In this document: piece by piece, positions 51,647 through 60,848 of the stretch | How positions within the stretch are numbered: position 1 is the first letter of the stretch | How the letters are laid out: the number at the start of each line of letters is the position of its first letter | DNA from: Brevibacterium sp. 'Marine' | GTDB taxonomy: Bacteria > Actinomycetota > Actinomycetes > Actinomycetales > Brevibacteriaceae | Length of the DNA: 64,000 nt | Assembly (NCBI RefSeq): GCF_012844365.1 | Contig: NZ_CP051626.1 | Location: forward strand, 2,480,001 to 2,544,000 | Direction: 5' to 3' | Made by a program: the position numbers and the translations under genes | Notes under the pieces: generated by a model | Database searches by the model: none | What the model saw: the letters and a program-made list of their open reading frames with translations, nothing else | What the model was told of the DNA's origin: nothing

Positions 51647-52795
51647 TCACCATTCCGCGAAGGAGCCGTCGGCGTGACGCCAGATCGGGTTGCGCCACCT
51701 ATGGCCCTCGGTCGAGCGCTCGATGACGTACTCCTCGTTGACCTCAATGCCCAGTCCGGGCCCATTCGGGATCGTGATCATGCCGTCGTCATAGTCGAAG
51801 ACCGAGGCATCGGTGACGTAGTCGAGCAGATCGTTGCTCGTGTTGTAGTGGATGCCCAGGCTCTGCTCCTGAATGAAGGCGTTGTAGCTGCCGGCATCGA
51901 CCTGGAGGCAAGCGGCAAGCGCGATCGGCCCGAGCGGGCAGTGCAGAGCGAGCGCCACATCGTAGGCTTCGGCCATCATCGCGATCTTCCGCGTCTCGGT
52001 GATGCCACCGGCGTGGGAGACATCAGGCTGAATAATGTCCACGGCACCGGAAGCGATCACTTCGCGGAAGTCCCACCGGGAGAACAGCCGCTCCCCCAAT
52101 GCAATTGGCGTCGGTGTATTCGCCATGACATCACGCAGCGAACCGAAGTGCTCGGACAGTACAGGTTCTTCGATGAAGAGGAGCCGGTACGGTTCGAGTT
52201 CCTTGATGAGCACCTTGGCCATGGGCTTGTGCACGCGACCGTGGAAGTCGATGCCGATGCCGAAGTCATCACCCGTGGCCTCGCGAACCGCCTGCACGTT
52301 CTCGAGGACCTGATCGACCTTAGTGTAGGAATCGATGAACTGCAGCTCCTCGGTGGCGTTCATCTTCACCGCTGTGAAGCCGCGGTTCTTCGTCTCCAGC
52401 GCAGCCGCCGCCGTATCGCCGGGACGATCACCGCCGATCCATGAATACGTGCGGATCCGATCCCGGACCTTCCCGCCGAGGAGCTGATGCACAGGTTGGC
52501 CAAGCGCCTTACCCTTGATGTCCCACAGTGCCTGATCGATGCCAGAGATCGCGCTCATGAGAATCGGCCCGCCGCGGTAGAAGCCGCCGCGGTACATGAT
52601 CGTCCACAGGTCTTCGATGTTCGCGGGGTCCTTGCCGATGAGCAGATCGGAGAGCTCATCGACGGCGGCGGCCACGGTGGCTGCCTTGCCCTCGATGATC
52701 GGCTCACCCCAACCGACGATCCCCTCGTCGGTTTCGATCTTGAGGAACAGCCACCTCGGCGGCACGGTGTACGTCGTCATCGACGTGATCTTCAT
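51647..52795 (-). CDS. dgoD: D-galactonate dehydratase
   Basis: An enolase-superfamily enzyme of 382 residues, the same length as the E. coli protein. It removes water from D-galactonate to give 2-keto-3-deoxygalactonate. Metal ligands are visible as the Asp of GIDFHGR, the Glu-Glu-Pro of FIEEPVLSE and the Glu of ALGERLFSR; the catalytic His residues are in DFHGR and [10 protein letters not shown]. The ATG at 52795 begins MKITSMTTY. The frame is open far upstream but that part overlaps the aldolase gene. Confidence 0.92.
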   Translation of the reverse strand: MKITSMTTYTVPPRWLFLKIETDEGIVGWGEPIIEGKAATVAAAVDELSDLLIGKDPANIEDLWTIMYRGGFYRGGPILMSAISGIDQALWDIKGKALGQPVHQLLGGKVRDRIRTYSWIGGDRPGDTAAAALETKNRGFTAVKMNATEELQFIDSYTKVDQVLENVQAVREATGDDFGIGIDFHGRVHKPMAKVLIKELEPYRLLFIEEPVLSEHFGSLRDVMANTPTPIALGERLFSRWDFREVIASGAVDIIQPDVSHAGGITETRKIAMMAEAYDVALALHCPLGPIALAACLQVDAGSYNAFIQEQSLGIHYNTSNDLLDYVTDASVFDYDDGMITIPNGPGLGIEVNEEYVIERSTEGHRWRNPIWRHADGSFAEW

Positions 52796-52830
52796 TGTTC
52801 TTGCCTTTCGTTCGGTGATCGTCGTTGATG

Positions 52831-53445
52831 TCAGATGGATTGGGCCCACGCCGAGGCGATCGCCTGGGCTTGGGTGCGGACGTCGTCGGGGCGGTCGCCT
52901 CGGCGATAAAGGGAGGAGCCGAGGCCGAGGCCGGCTGCGCCAGCCTTTCGCCACTCGGCTGCATTGTCGGCTCCGACTCCCCCGACTGGGAAGAGTTCGG
53001 TGCCGCTGGGAAGGACTTCGCGCCAGGCTTTCATTCCACTGATTCCCACCGCCGAGGAGGGGAAGAGCTTGACGTTGGTGGCGCCGGCTTTGACTGCGGC
53101 GAACGCTTCGGTCGGGGTCGCAGCACCTGGGTATGGGGTGAGCCCAAGCTCGAGCGCGGTCGTGATGACGTCTCGATCGGTGTCGGGGGCGACGATGATG
53201 CGGGCACCGGCCTGTCGGCACTCGCGGACCTGGTCGGCGGTGAGCACCGTGCCGGCGCCGATCTCAACCGAATCTCCGAACTTTTCAACCAGGGCGGAGA
53301 TCGAAGCCAGCGGGTCGGGCGAGTTGAGTGGGACCTCAATGGCGGAGAAGCCGGCGTCGACGATGCCTTCGGCGATGTCGAGGACTTCGTCGGAGCGGAC
53401 CCCGCGGAGGATGGCGATGAGGCCGGTGGGAACAGAGTCAGGCAT
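52831..53445 (-). CDS. dgoA: 2-dehydro-3-deoxy-6-phosphogalactonate aldolase
   Basis: A KDPG-aldolase-type TIM barrel of 204 residues. It splits the phosphorylated keto-deoxy sugar acid into pyruvate and glyceraldehyde 3-phosphate. [11 protein letters not shown] holds the catalytic Glu, IGAGTVL the phosphate/pyruvate loop, and [11 protein letters not shown] the Schiff-base Lys. [14 protein letters not shown] is the phosphate site. The start overlaps the dgoK stop by 8 bases. Confidence 0.9.
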   Translation of the reverse strand: MPDSVPTGLIAILRGVRSDEVLDIAEGIVDAGFSAIEVPLNSPDPLASISALVEKFGDSVEIGAGTVLTADQVRECRQAGARIIVAPDTDRDVITTALELGLTPYPGAATPTEAFAAVKAGATNVKLFPSSAVGISGMKAWREVLPSGTELFPVGGVGADNAAEWRKAGAAGLGLGSSLYRRGDRPDDVRTQAQAIASAWAQSI

Positions 53446-54418
53446 GGGCGTTCTCCTTAGTCGGTACGAGGCCGGAGTGTTCGGCGATGCGGAAGAGTCC
53501 GGTGGCGGCCGCGCGTGGATCCGCGACGACAGTTTCCCGGCCCAGTCGGTTGAGTGCGCGTGAGTAGCGTTGGGTGAGGCTCGTTGATCCGCAGATGATG
53601 ACCGGGGCGGGAGATTCGGTGTTCGGCGTCACCTGGCTGGCCACCTCGGCGCCGATGAGCATTCCTGACAGGTAGTCGTTGACCTCGTCGGCTCGCAGGC
53701 GCCCTTCGAGGGCCCAGGTGCGGGCGGAGAAGAGTGACGAGGTGAGGGCGGCGGGGTCATCAGCACCGACCTGAGTTCCCCAGTCGAAGGCTTCGAGGTG
53801 AAAGCCCTCGGTGGGTTCGGCCAGACGGGCGAGGATCGACGAGGTGCTCAGCAGGCCGAAGATCTCGCCGCTCATCGAGGTGGAGAAATCGGTGACGCGA
53901 GTTCCCTCGCAGGCCACCCATTTGGTGTGGGTGCCGGGAAGGACCACCGTGCGCTGTTCTGTGAGTTCGGGAGTGAGCAGTCCGAGCAGCTGGGTCTCTT
54001 CACCGCGGATGACATCGGGAGCGTCAGTCTCGCTCGCGGTCTTCTGCAGGCCGGGGACGATGCGGAGGTCGATGGTGCCGAGTTCAACTGTCGTGAGGTG
54101 CTTGCCGAGATCTCCCAGATCGGTCGGCAGATCGAGATAGCCCGCCTCGGCGATTCCTTGGGTTGAGCCGATCATGCCGCTGGCCAGGACCGCGAGTTGG
54201 CCGAAGTCTGCGAGCCAGTCACCGATGATGGATTCCGCGATGTGGGAGAAGTCGCCGCGCGGGTCGGTGGAGTCCGGGCCGACGGCCATGATTCCGTCTG
54301 GGCCGGTGCGTTCGGCGAGGATCTCTCCGCCGTTGCCGATGAGGAATGCTCGCAGTGAGCTTGTCCCCCAGTCGAGGCCGATCATCTGCGGGGCCTCAGG
54401 TGGTGCCAGGTTTGCCAT
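53438..54418 (-). CDS. dgoK: 2-dehydro-3-deoxygalactonokinase
   Basis: A sugar-acid kinase of about 326 residues. It phosphorylates 2-keto-3-deoxygalactonate. IGLDWGTSSLRAFLIG is the ATP phosphate-1 motif; GMIGSTQGI, IRGEETQLLGLL, LPGTHTKWVACEG and LSGMLIGAEVAS match the family. Start choice is uncertain: 54418 (MANLAPPEAP) is used here, but 54448, or the ATG at MIGLDWG behind a TGAGG ribosome site, is possible. It is the first gene of the dgo operon. Confidence 0.88.
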   Translation of the reverse strand: MANLAPPEAPQMIGLDWGTSSLRAFLIGNGGEILAERTGPDGIMAVGPDSTDPRGDFSHIAESIIGDWLADFGQLAVLASGMIGSTQGIAEAGYLDLPTDLGDLGKHLTTVELGTIDLRIVPGLQKTASETDAPDVIRGEETQLLGLLTPELTEQRTVVLPGTHTKWVACEGTRVTDFSTSMSGEIFGLLSTSSILARLAEPTEGFHLEAFDWGTQVGADDPAALTSSLFSARTWALEGRLRADEVNDYLSGMLIGAEVASQVTPNTESPAPVIICGSTSLTQRYSRALNRLGRETVVADPRAAATGLFRIAEHSGLVPTKENAHA

Positions 54419-54460
54419 AGAAGTCACTATGGGGTGGTGTTCCATCATGCGCCACCGTTG

Positions 54461-54475
54461 TCCCTATATGTGGGA
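54461..54475. promoter_or_regulatory. Possible IclR operator between dgoK and its regulator
   Basis: TCCC-TATATGT-GGGA is an imperfect dyad (4-bp arms, 7-base centre) in the short region between the divergent genes. A -10-like CATACT (54483-54488) follows, six bases before the regulator's ATG. Confidence 0.3.
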
Positions 54476-54494
54476 TAGATGACATACTGGTGGA

Positions 54495-55265
54495 ATGACC
54501 GAGAACTTTGGGACACGTTCGAGTGACACCATTCCGCAGGGCACACAGACCCTGGCCAGGGGCCTTCAGATCATCAGTGCAGTGGCGCACGGCTCGACGA
54601 CATTGAAAGCCGTGGTCGAGACAACGGGTCTTGGCAGGTCGAGCGCGCACCGCATGATTCAGCTGTTGGTACAGATGGGCTATCTGCGTCATGGGTCGCC
54701 TGGGGAGTTCCGGCTTGGGCCCACGCTCATCGAGTTTGGTTTCACCGCGCTCAACCAGGATCCACTGCCAGTAGTCGCCAGAGAGAGCCTCGAGGCTTTG
54801 GCCGAACGGACGCAGGACACCATCCATCTCTCGGTCGAGGATGGGGAGTCGGTGCTCTATCTCCACAAGATTCCGGGCACGCGTGGGGCGGAGATGCGAT
54901 CGCGCATCGGCCACCGGATGCCATTGACCCGGACTGGCGTCGGGAAAGCGCTGTTGCTAGGACAGGAAGATCGATGGGAGCGGCTCTTTGTTGCGGAGAA
55001 TCCTGAGGCAGATTCGTCTGCGGTGGAGTCGTTCATCCAACGAATGCACGGCTATACGCGCGATGGGGCTTCGTTCGATCTGGAAGAGAATGAACCAGGC
55101 ATCCGGTGTGTGGCCGCTCCAATTCGAGACGGCAGCGGGGAGATCGTCGCTGGAATCTCGCTGTCAGCCACACGTCCATTTATGCCGAAGGATCGAATGC
55201 AGGCGCTGGTTCCGGTGATGAAGTCGGCTGCGCGAGAGATTTCGGTGAAACTGGGGTACAGGTAG
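54495..55265 (+). CDS. IclR-family transcriptional regulator of the dgo operon
   Basis: A protein of 256 residues with an N-terminal winged helix (about 15-75; ARGLQIISAVAHGSTTLKAV, GLGRSSAHRMIQLLVQMGYL) and a C-terminal effector domain (about 90-255; RTGVGKALL, AAPIRDGSGEIVAGISLSA). Divergence from dgoK-dgoA-dgoD-MFS strongly suggests it controls galactonate use, in place of the GntR-type DgoR of E. coli. The effector is probably a pathway sugar acid, which is inference. Confidence 0.88.
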   Translation: MTENFGTRSSDTIPQGTQTLARGLQIISAVAHGSTTLKAVVETTGLGRSSAHRMIQLLVQMGYLRHGSPGEFRLGPTLIEFGFTALNQDPLPVVARESLEALAERTQDTIHLSVEDGESVLYLHKIPGTRGAEMRSRIGHRMPLTRTGVGKALLLGQEDRWERLFVAENPEADSSAVESFIQRMHGYTRDGASFDLEENEPGIRCVAAPIRDGSGEIVAGISLSATRPFMPKDRMQALVPVMKSAAREISVKLGYR

Positions 55266-55587
55266 CGGTATTGGAAAATTCCTCGATTGGCCCCGAAATA
55301 TCGGCGCAGGAACTCCGATACTTGGACACCAGGATCAGAGCAATCGCAAGTCTCTCGAGGCCTTCGCGTTGCGCCCGTCCTCCAGGAACTCCCGGTACTC
55401 CCAAATGACCAGCCACGTACACCTGCCCGTCCAACCACATCACTTCAACACCAGAAGCAAAGTCGATAGCGATGACCCCTGACAGTCAAATATCGCAGTC
55501 CTCAGAAATTCACACCGTCGACGAACAAGAGATCACGCAGGTCACCGACACGAATCGTGCGATCGACCGGGTCCGCCACCGAGACGC
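55266..55587. other. Intergenic region without recognised genes
   Basis: This 322-bp space lies between the 3' ends of two convergent regulator genes. No conserved gene, RNA or repeat was recognised; the small open frames present have no ribosome sites or family features. Confidence 0.5.
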
Positions 55588-57108
55588 TCACCGCCTACTT
55601 CTATGAAACTGACCCGAGGCCCTCGAGTCTCCAAGAGCACGGTAGACCGTCATCGCCACCCACAACTGAGCGATGACTGCCGTGTCAGCGAGGTCGACCG
55701 AGAGTGCCGCCTCGACCTTCTTCATCCGCTGGATGACGGTTTGCCGGTGAACGACGAGGTGCTGCGCCGCTTTCTGCGGTGAACGGTTCTCTTTTAGATA
55801 TACGTCCAAGGTCTCGATGAGCATGGCGTGGGACGGTGTGTCGTCGAGCAGAGGTCCGAGGATCCGATTGACGAAGTCCTCTCCCGCCTGCGGGTCGTGG
55901 AATCCCATCCACGGCGTTGCCGGATCATAGTGAACGATCGACGCGGACGCGTCGGCGGGAGCAGTTTTGACTGCCCACAGCGACTGCTTGAGCGACTCAT
56001 GTACTACGCCGGTGTCGACCGCGAGCCCGATCCCGGCGCGAACCTGCGGTTCCAAACAATGTTCGAGAGTCGTGGCCAAATCGTTGTGCTGAACTACGAG
56101 CAGATGCCGCTCGTTCTGCAAGGTCACCTCCAAGCGGACACCGTGCCGCTGAAGTCGCGACACCGTGGACTCACGTCGAGACGGAGGACCCAACAGAGTG
56201 ACCGCCTCCACCTGCCCCGAATAGCCGAGCTGATGCATCCAGCCGGAGCTCTCGAAGCCGAACCGGTTCTGATCGATGAGGATGCGGCTGAGGTATTCGC
56301 TGTGCACACGATTGACGTGCATCGCCTGCAGTTCCCGGCGCGACAGCGCCGTCCCCAGCACAGAGGCGGCGTGCAAGAGCGTCGATTGATCCGAACTCGA
56401 GGTGTGGCTTCGTCTGAAAACCGCCAAGGCTCCCGGAAGTGTGCCCAGCGGCACGAGATGAGCGACCTCAGCCGATGGGGATTCCCACACCGTAGGCACA
56501 TTGATCCGCTTTGACCTCCCGCGCTGCTCGACAAGCTGCGGAACCCACTCGGGCAATGCTTCGCTGGCAATCCAGGAGTCCCAGCAATGGTCATCGATGA
56601 TCGCGATCTCGTGACCGATGATGTCCGCGACGGTGGACACCGCCTCGGCACCGGTCAGAGACTCCGTCTGGTCACGGCTCATGAAATCGTAGAGTCGCGA
56701 GATGATCCGCAGACGGTGGGTCTGGGCCAGCGTCGCCGATTCGGCCACTGCCTGGGCGACAGCGACGAACGGCAATGGGTAAGGGATGGAGAAGAGGGGC
56801 AGGTCGAGGTCGTCGCAGACCTCGAGCAGCTCATCGGTGAGATCAGAACCGCCCATCTCGGCTCCGATGCCGACTCCCGAGACCTCGCGCTCGGCGAGAC
56901 TCCGTGCCCACGCTATCTGGTCGTCGGCGGCGGTCGGTATCGCGCCGCCATTGGTCAGCAGAGCCTGGCGTGCACCCACCCATCGCCACGGGTTGGGGAG
57001 GTCGCTGGTGTGAGCCCATTCGACCGTGCGCTCGGTTCCTCCCTTGCCCGCAAGCAGGGTCAATTGGAGTTCGGGCAGTGCGATGAGCTCGCCGACAGTG
57101 ATAGCCAT
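55588..57108 (-). CDS. PucR-family transcriptional regulator
   Basis: A protein of 506 residues. The N-terminal PucR domain (about 1-125) begins ITVGELIALPELQLTLLAG and includes TNGGAIP. The C-terminal helix-turn-helix of PucR/CdaR type (about 430-495) contains LIETLDVYLKENRSPQKAA and LVVHRQTVIQRMKKVE. Such proteins sense nitrogen-rich substrates such as purines and often activate a divergent operon. The ATG at 57108 lies six bases behind a near-consensus promoter. It probably controls the MFS/ureohydrolase pair. Confidence 0.88.
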   Translation of the reverse strand: MAITVGELIALPELQLTLLAGKGGTERTVEWAHTSDLPNPWRWVGARQALLTNGGAIPTAADDQIAWARSLAEREVSGVGIGAEMGGSDLTDELLEVCDDLDLPLFSIPYPLPFVAVAQAVAESATLAQTHRLRIISRLYDFMSRDQTESLTGAEAVSTVADIIGHEIAIIDDHCWDSWIASEALPEWVPQLVEQRGRSKRINVPTVWESPSAEVAHLVPLGTLPGALAVFRRSHTSSSDQSTLLHAASVLGTALSRRELQAMHVNRVHSEYLSRILIDQNRFGFESSGWMHQLGYSGQVEAVTLLGPPSRRESTVSRLQRHGVRLEVTLQNERHLLVVQHNDLATTLEHCLEPQVRAGIGLAVDTGVVHESLKQSLWAVKTAPADASASIVHYDPATPWMGFHDPQAGEDFVNRILGPLLDDTPSHAMLIETLDVYLKENRSPQKAAQHLVVHRQTVIQRMKKVEAALSVDLADTAVIAQLWVAMTVYRALGDSRASGQFHRSRR

Positions 57109-57114
57109 GAAAGC

Positions 57115-57143
57115 ACTATACATATGTCTACAAGACAGTCTAA
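57115..57143 (-). promoter_or_regulatory. Promoter of the PucR regulator (leaderless)
   Basis: On the minus strand TTAGAC (57143-57138), a 17-base spacer and TATAGT (57120-57115) stand just before the ATG at 57108, so transcription should begin at the start codon. A divergent -10-like TATACT (57148-57153) for the MFS gene lies immediately to the right. Confidence 0.6.
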
Positions 57144-57225
57144 TTTGTATACTCGCGATTCTTTCGTGTTGCCGCCACACTCGACATCCTTGGACTAAGA
57201 CACACCCCGAAGAGAGAGAAATCAC

Positions 57226-58569
57226 ATGTCCATGACAGCTCGGTCGGTTGACGACGCGCCATTGACGGCATTCCACTACAAGCTCACGCTTTTCTCGTCG
57301 GGTGGACCCTTCCTCGACGGCTACGCCCTCTCCATTGTCGGGATCGCTCTCATCACCCTGCAGCCGGGACTGAACATGTCCCCCGCCGAAGTAGGGCTGC
57401 TCGGAGCGGCGAGCCTCATTGGCATCTTCGCCGGCGGGGCCGTCTTCGGCTGGGTGACCGACAAGATCGGGCGGAAGAAGATGTACGTCATCGATCTTCT
57501 CGCACTGGCCGTCTTCTCATTGCTGTCGGGGCTGTCGACGGAAGTGTGGCAGGTTGTGCTGTGGAGATTCCTGCTGGGCGCGGCGATCGGCGCCGATTAT
57601 CCGATAGCGACCTCACTGCTGGCCGAATACCTTCCCCGCCGGCATCGGGGCCGCTTCCTGGGATTCACTTTCGTGATGTGGGCGATCGGCGCCGCCTTCG
57701 CATTCTTCGTCGCCTTCCTCCTCCGGGACATCGGTCCAGATGCCTGGAGGTACCTCCTGATTTCTCCTGCGCTCTTCGCCATCATCACACTCCTCTTCCG
57801 CCTCGGCTCACCGGAATCGGCCCGATGGCTCTTGTCTCAGGGGAGAAACGACGAAGCACGCGCCGTGGTCAAGAAGGTCTACGGTGAGCAGTACGAGCTG
57901 GAAGACTTGGGAGAGACCGTCGAAGACGATGCCCCGAGGGCGAACTTCCTCACCGTCTTCCGCCACCCATATCTCAAACGCACGGTATTCGTCGCTGTCT
58001 TCTGGACGATGCAGGTCATCCCCATGTTCGCCGTCTACACATTCGCCCCGGAACTTCTGGCATCATTCGGAATGACCGGAGACGCCAATCTCTACGGCGG
58101 TTCGCTGATCATCTCCGCCCTCTTCGTCGTGGGAGGCATTCCAGGATTGTGGCTGGTGGAGAAGATCGGGCGCAGAAAGCTGCTGCTCTACTCGTTCCTC
58201 CTCGCCACAGTGGTCTTGGCCATCCCGATCTTCATCCCGGCAGCAGGTTCGGTGACTCTGTTCGTGATGCTCGCGATTTTCGCAATCGCCTCCGGATCGG
58301 CGAACTTCCTCCAGATCGTCTACCCCAATGAGCTGTTCCCCACCGAGGTCCGAGCGACGGCCGTTGGCATAGGCACGTCTGTCAGCCGGATCGGCAGCGC
58401 CGTCAGCACGTATCTCATGCCCTTGGCCATCATCAACTTCGGAGCGTCGGGGTCGCTGGCAATCGGGGCGGGCATCAGCCTCATCGGACTTATCGCGACG
58501 ATCATCCTCGCTCCCGAGACTGCGAATCGCTCATTGTCCTCGACGGCAACCCACGAGTCCGCAGCGTAG
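57226..58569 (+). CDS. MFS transporter (sugar-porter-like)
   Basis: A permease of 447 residues with twelve membrane segments. FGWVTDKIGRKKMYVIDLL is the loop 2-3 signature, LGAAIGADYPIATSLLAEYLPRRHRG the helix 4-5 element, and GLWLVEKIGRRKLLL the repeat in the second half. NELFPTEVRATAVGIGTSVSR is typical of the sugar-porter branch, which also moves organic acids and cations. GAGAGAG lies before the ATG. It is 49 bases upstream of the ureohydrolase gene and probably imports its guanidino substrate. Confidence 0.82.
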   Translation: MSMTARSVDDAPLTAFHYKLTLFSSGGPFLDGYALSIVGIALITLQPGLNMSPAEVGLLGAASLIGIFAGGAVFGWVTDKIGRKKMYVIDLLALAVFSLLSGLSTEVWQVVLWRFLLGAAIGADYPIATSLLAEYLPRRHRGRFLGFTFVMWAIGAAFAFFVAFLLRDIGPDAWRYLLISPALFAIITLLFRLGSPESARWLLSQGRNDEARAVVKKVYGEQYELEDLGETVEDDAPRANFLTVFRHPYLKRTVFVAVFWTMQVIPMFAVYTFAPELLASFGMTGDANLYGGSLIISALFVVGGIPGLWLVEKIGRRKLLLYSFLLATVVLAIPIFIPAAGSVTLFVMLAIFAIASGSANFLQIVYPNELFPTEVRATAVGIGTSVSRIGSAVSTYLMPLAIINFGASGSLAIGAGISLIGLIATIILAPETANRSLSSTATHESAA

Positions 58570-58618
58570 AACGAACACCCCAGAACCCATCGAAGCACAC
58601 CCAAAAAAGGAGACACTC

Positions 58619-59575
58619 ATGGTCACACATACCCCAATCGGCCCAGTCGAGGCAACCGAAGTTCCGCGCTACGCCGGTCTCGGCACGTTCGCCCGCCTCC
58701 CCCAGCTCGAAGCGGTGCCCGACTACGACGTCGCCATCGTCGGAGTCCCGTTCGACGGCGGAACATCATTTCGACCGGGCGCTCGCTTCGGCCCGTCTGC
58801 TATCAGGGAGGCATCCCGACTCCTTCGTCCGGGCTACCATGTCGAACTCGACTGCACTCCCGTCGAGACCGCGCAGTTCGTCGACGCCGGGGACATCGCC
58901 TGCACCCCCTATGACAATGAGAAGGCCGTGGCGCAGATCGAAAGAGCGGCAGACCGATTTGTCGGCAAGGACAAGACGGTGATCACCCTCGGCGGCGATC
59001 ACACCGTGGCGCTTCCCCTGCTTCGGGCCACGACGAAGGTGCATGGCCCTGTCGCACTGCTGCATTTCGACGCCCACCTGGACACGTGGGACACCTATTT
59101 CGACGAGCCGATTACCCACGGCACGATGTTCCGCCGTGCATTCGAAGAGGGCCTCCTCATCGAGGACCGGTCGATGCATGTCGGCATTCGCGGTCCGGTC
59201 TATGACCAGGAAGACTTCGTCCGCGACCACGAATTCGGCTTCCAAATCATCCGCTGTTCGGACATCGACGACATCGGAGTCCCCGAGGCGGTCCGTCGAG
59301 TCCAAGAGCGAATCGGCGATACCCCTGTCTACTTGTCGATCGACATCGATGTGCTCGATCCCGCTTTCGCCCCTGGTACCGGGACACCGGAGATGGGCGG
59401 TCTGCATTCTCGCGAGCTGCTGAGAATGCTTCGGTCGCTCAAGGGGCTGAATATCGTAGGCGCAGACGTGGTCGAAGTCTCCCCCGCCTACGACCACGCC
59501 GACACTACATCGTTGGCTGCTGCCACTGTCGTCTTCGACATTATGGGACTGCTCAGTCACGTTCCGAGCGACTGA
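58619..59575 (+). CDS. Agmatinase/guanidinobutyrase-family ureohydrolase
   Basis: A binuclear manganese-type (arginase-fold) hydrolase of 318 residues releasing urea from a guanidino compound. Metal motifs are GGDHTVALPLL (about 123-133), LHFDAHLDTWDTYF (about 147-160) and SIDIDVLDPAFAPGTGTPE (about 239-257). RPGARFGPSAIREAS near residue 57 is typical of agmatinase. AAAAGGAGA before the ATG sets the start. Agmatine, 4-guanidinobutyrate or another guanidino compound could be the substrate. Association with PucR and a permease favours nitrogen scavenging over polyamine synthesis. Confidence 0.87.
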   Translation: MVTHTPIGPVEATEVPRYAGLGTFARLPQLEAVPDYDVAIVGVPFDGGTSFRPGARFGPSAIREASRLLRPGYHVELDCTPVETAQFVDAGDIACTPYDNEKAVAQIERAADRFVGKDKTVITLGGDHTVALPLLRATTKVHGPVALLHFDAHLDTWDTYFDEPITHGTMFRRAFEEGLLIEDRSMHVGIRGPVYDQEDFVRDHEFGFQIIRCSDIDDIGVPEAVRRVQERIGDTPVYLSIDIDVLDPAFAPGTGTPEMGGLHSRELLRMLRSLKGLNIVGADVVEVSPAYDHADTTSLAAATVVFDIMGLLSHVPSD

Positions 59576-59656
59576 CGTCTCTGGATGAGCACTCGGTTCT
59601 GAGGACGTCTCAGACCGAATCGGCCCGTCGGCGGCACTGCCCGGTGACGGGTCGGC

Positions 59657-60577
59657 TCATCTGCCGGTTTCGGCTGCCGGAAGTGTCACCCCAATGAACT
59701 CCAACATCGCCGACAACTCCCCTCGTGCCTGCGACAACCCCATCCGATGAGCAGCAGCTAGCCGCGAGAGGTCACGCGTACTGTTGTCGACCGGCATGCG
59801 GTCGGGGACGAAGACGTGTGCCTTGCCCTCCGCTTCGAGCTCGAAGATGCGTTCGCGGGTTTCGTTGTAGCGCTTCCACCTCGTCAGCAGCGCATCAGCC
59901 AAGGCCGGATACTTTCGGAAGATGCCGCGAAAGACTGCGGGGAACCGCTGCGGCTCCTTCCGGTAACCACGTTCCTGGGTCAGCACAATGACGAACTTCT
60001 CGAAACCCTCGCGCTGAGCCTGGCTCAACGCGATTCCGCCGTCCTCGCCCATCGCGCCGTCGACGTACACGTGCCCATCGAGGTGCACCGGAGGCATGAG
60101 ACCCGGCATCGTTGACGAAGCACGGACTCGAACCATGAGGTCATCGATGTGCGGTGTGTCCTCCTTCGACCACACCACGTCCTCGCCGGACTCTGAATCG
60201 AACGCGACGATCCGCATATCCCCTGTGCTCGCCCGGAACGCCTCCCAGTCGAACGGCAATGCCTCGTTCGGCCCACCAGCTTGCTGGTAGATGTACTCAG
60301 CATTGAACATGCCCTGGCCACGCGCAAAGTACCGGAAGCCTCCGAACTGCTCGTCGGCAGCGAACTCGACGAAAGACCGGCGGGCCCGCCACGCATCGCC
60401 AGACAGATAGTTCACCGTGTTCGATGCTCCGGCGCTGATTCCGGCGACCCAGTCGAAGGACAGTCCTGCTTTGAGCAGTGTGACGACCATGGCACTGGTC
60501 AGCGAAGCTCGCATGCCTCCACCTTCGAAAATGAGAGCGGTATCGCTGATTCGCGTCAAGGTCGAGGCTTCCTTCAT
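59657..60577 (-). CDS. Patatin-like phospholipase
   Basis: A serine hydrolase of about 306 residues. The oxyanion glycine motif is FEGGGMRASLTSA, the nucleophile Ser is in GISAGASNTV, and the catalytic Asp follows in YVDGAMGEDGG. This is the complete Ser-Asp dyad of patatin lipases. ATG at 60577 (MKEASTLTRISD) is preferred because the family usually begins near there; in-frame ATGs at 60586 and 60646 exist and ribosome sites are weak. Length and layout match the bacterial YjjU-like group. Substrate is unknown. Confidence 0.82.
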   Translation of the reverse strand: MKEASTLTRISDTALIFEGGGMRASLTSAMVVTLLKAGLSFDWVAGISAGASNTVNYLSGDAWRARRSFVEFAADEQFGGFRYFARGQGMFNAEYIYQQAGGPNEALPFDWEAFRASTGDMRIVAFDSESGEDVVWSKEDTPHIDDLMVRVRASSTMPGLMPPVHLDGHVYVDGAMGEDGGIALSQAQREGFEKFVIVLTQERGYRKEPQRFPAVFRGIFRKYPALADALLTRWKRYNETRERIFELEAEGKAHVFVPDRMPVDNSTRDLSRLAAAHRMGLSQARGELSAMLEFIGVTLPAAETGR

Positions 60578-60805
60578 GCCAGCCATCTTAACGATGATCA
60601 TCCGGTCGAGTTCATTCGCCAGCATGCCAAGCCAAGTGGTCGCCACCGAAATTTCCCGGCTTCTCCCCTGTTTCCGGTGACGGAGAAATCAGCTGGTCAG
60701 ACGGCTACCGATGCCGTTCTGTCTGCCTCGCTCGCGGTCGAACAGCCCAATTTCTCTTGTGAAGTGCTTCACATTCTCGCTCTCAACTTCTAAGGTCGTT
60801 ACACA

Positions 60806-60826
60806 ATGTGGGGAATCTTCCCACAT
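60806..60826. promoter_or_regulatory. Palindromic operator upstream of the alcohol dehydrogenase operon
   Basis: ATGTGGG-GAATCTT-CCCACAT has perfect 7-bp arms around a 7-base centre. It ends 22 bases before the dehydrogenase ATG. A regulator binding site is likely; the IclR gene at 63501 is one candidate. Confidence 0.5.
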
Positions 60827-60848
60827 GTGAATGCAAAGGAGCATCAGC

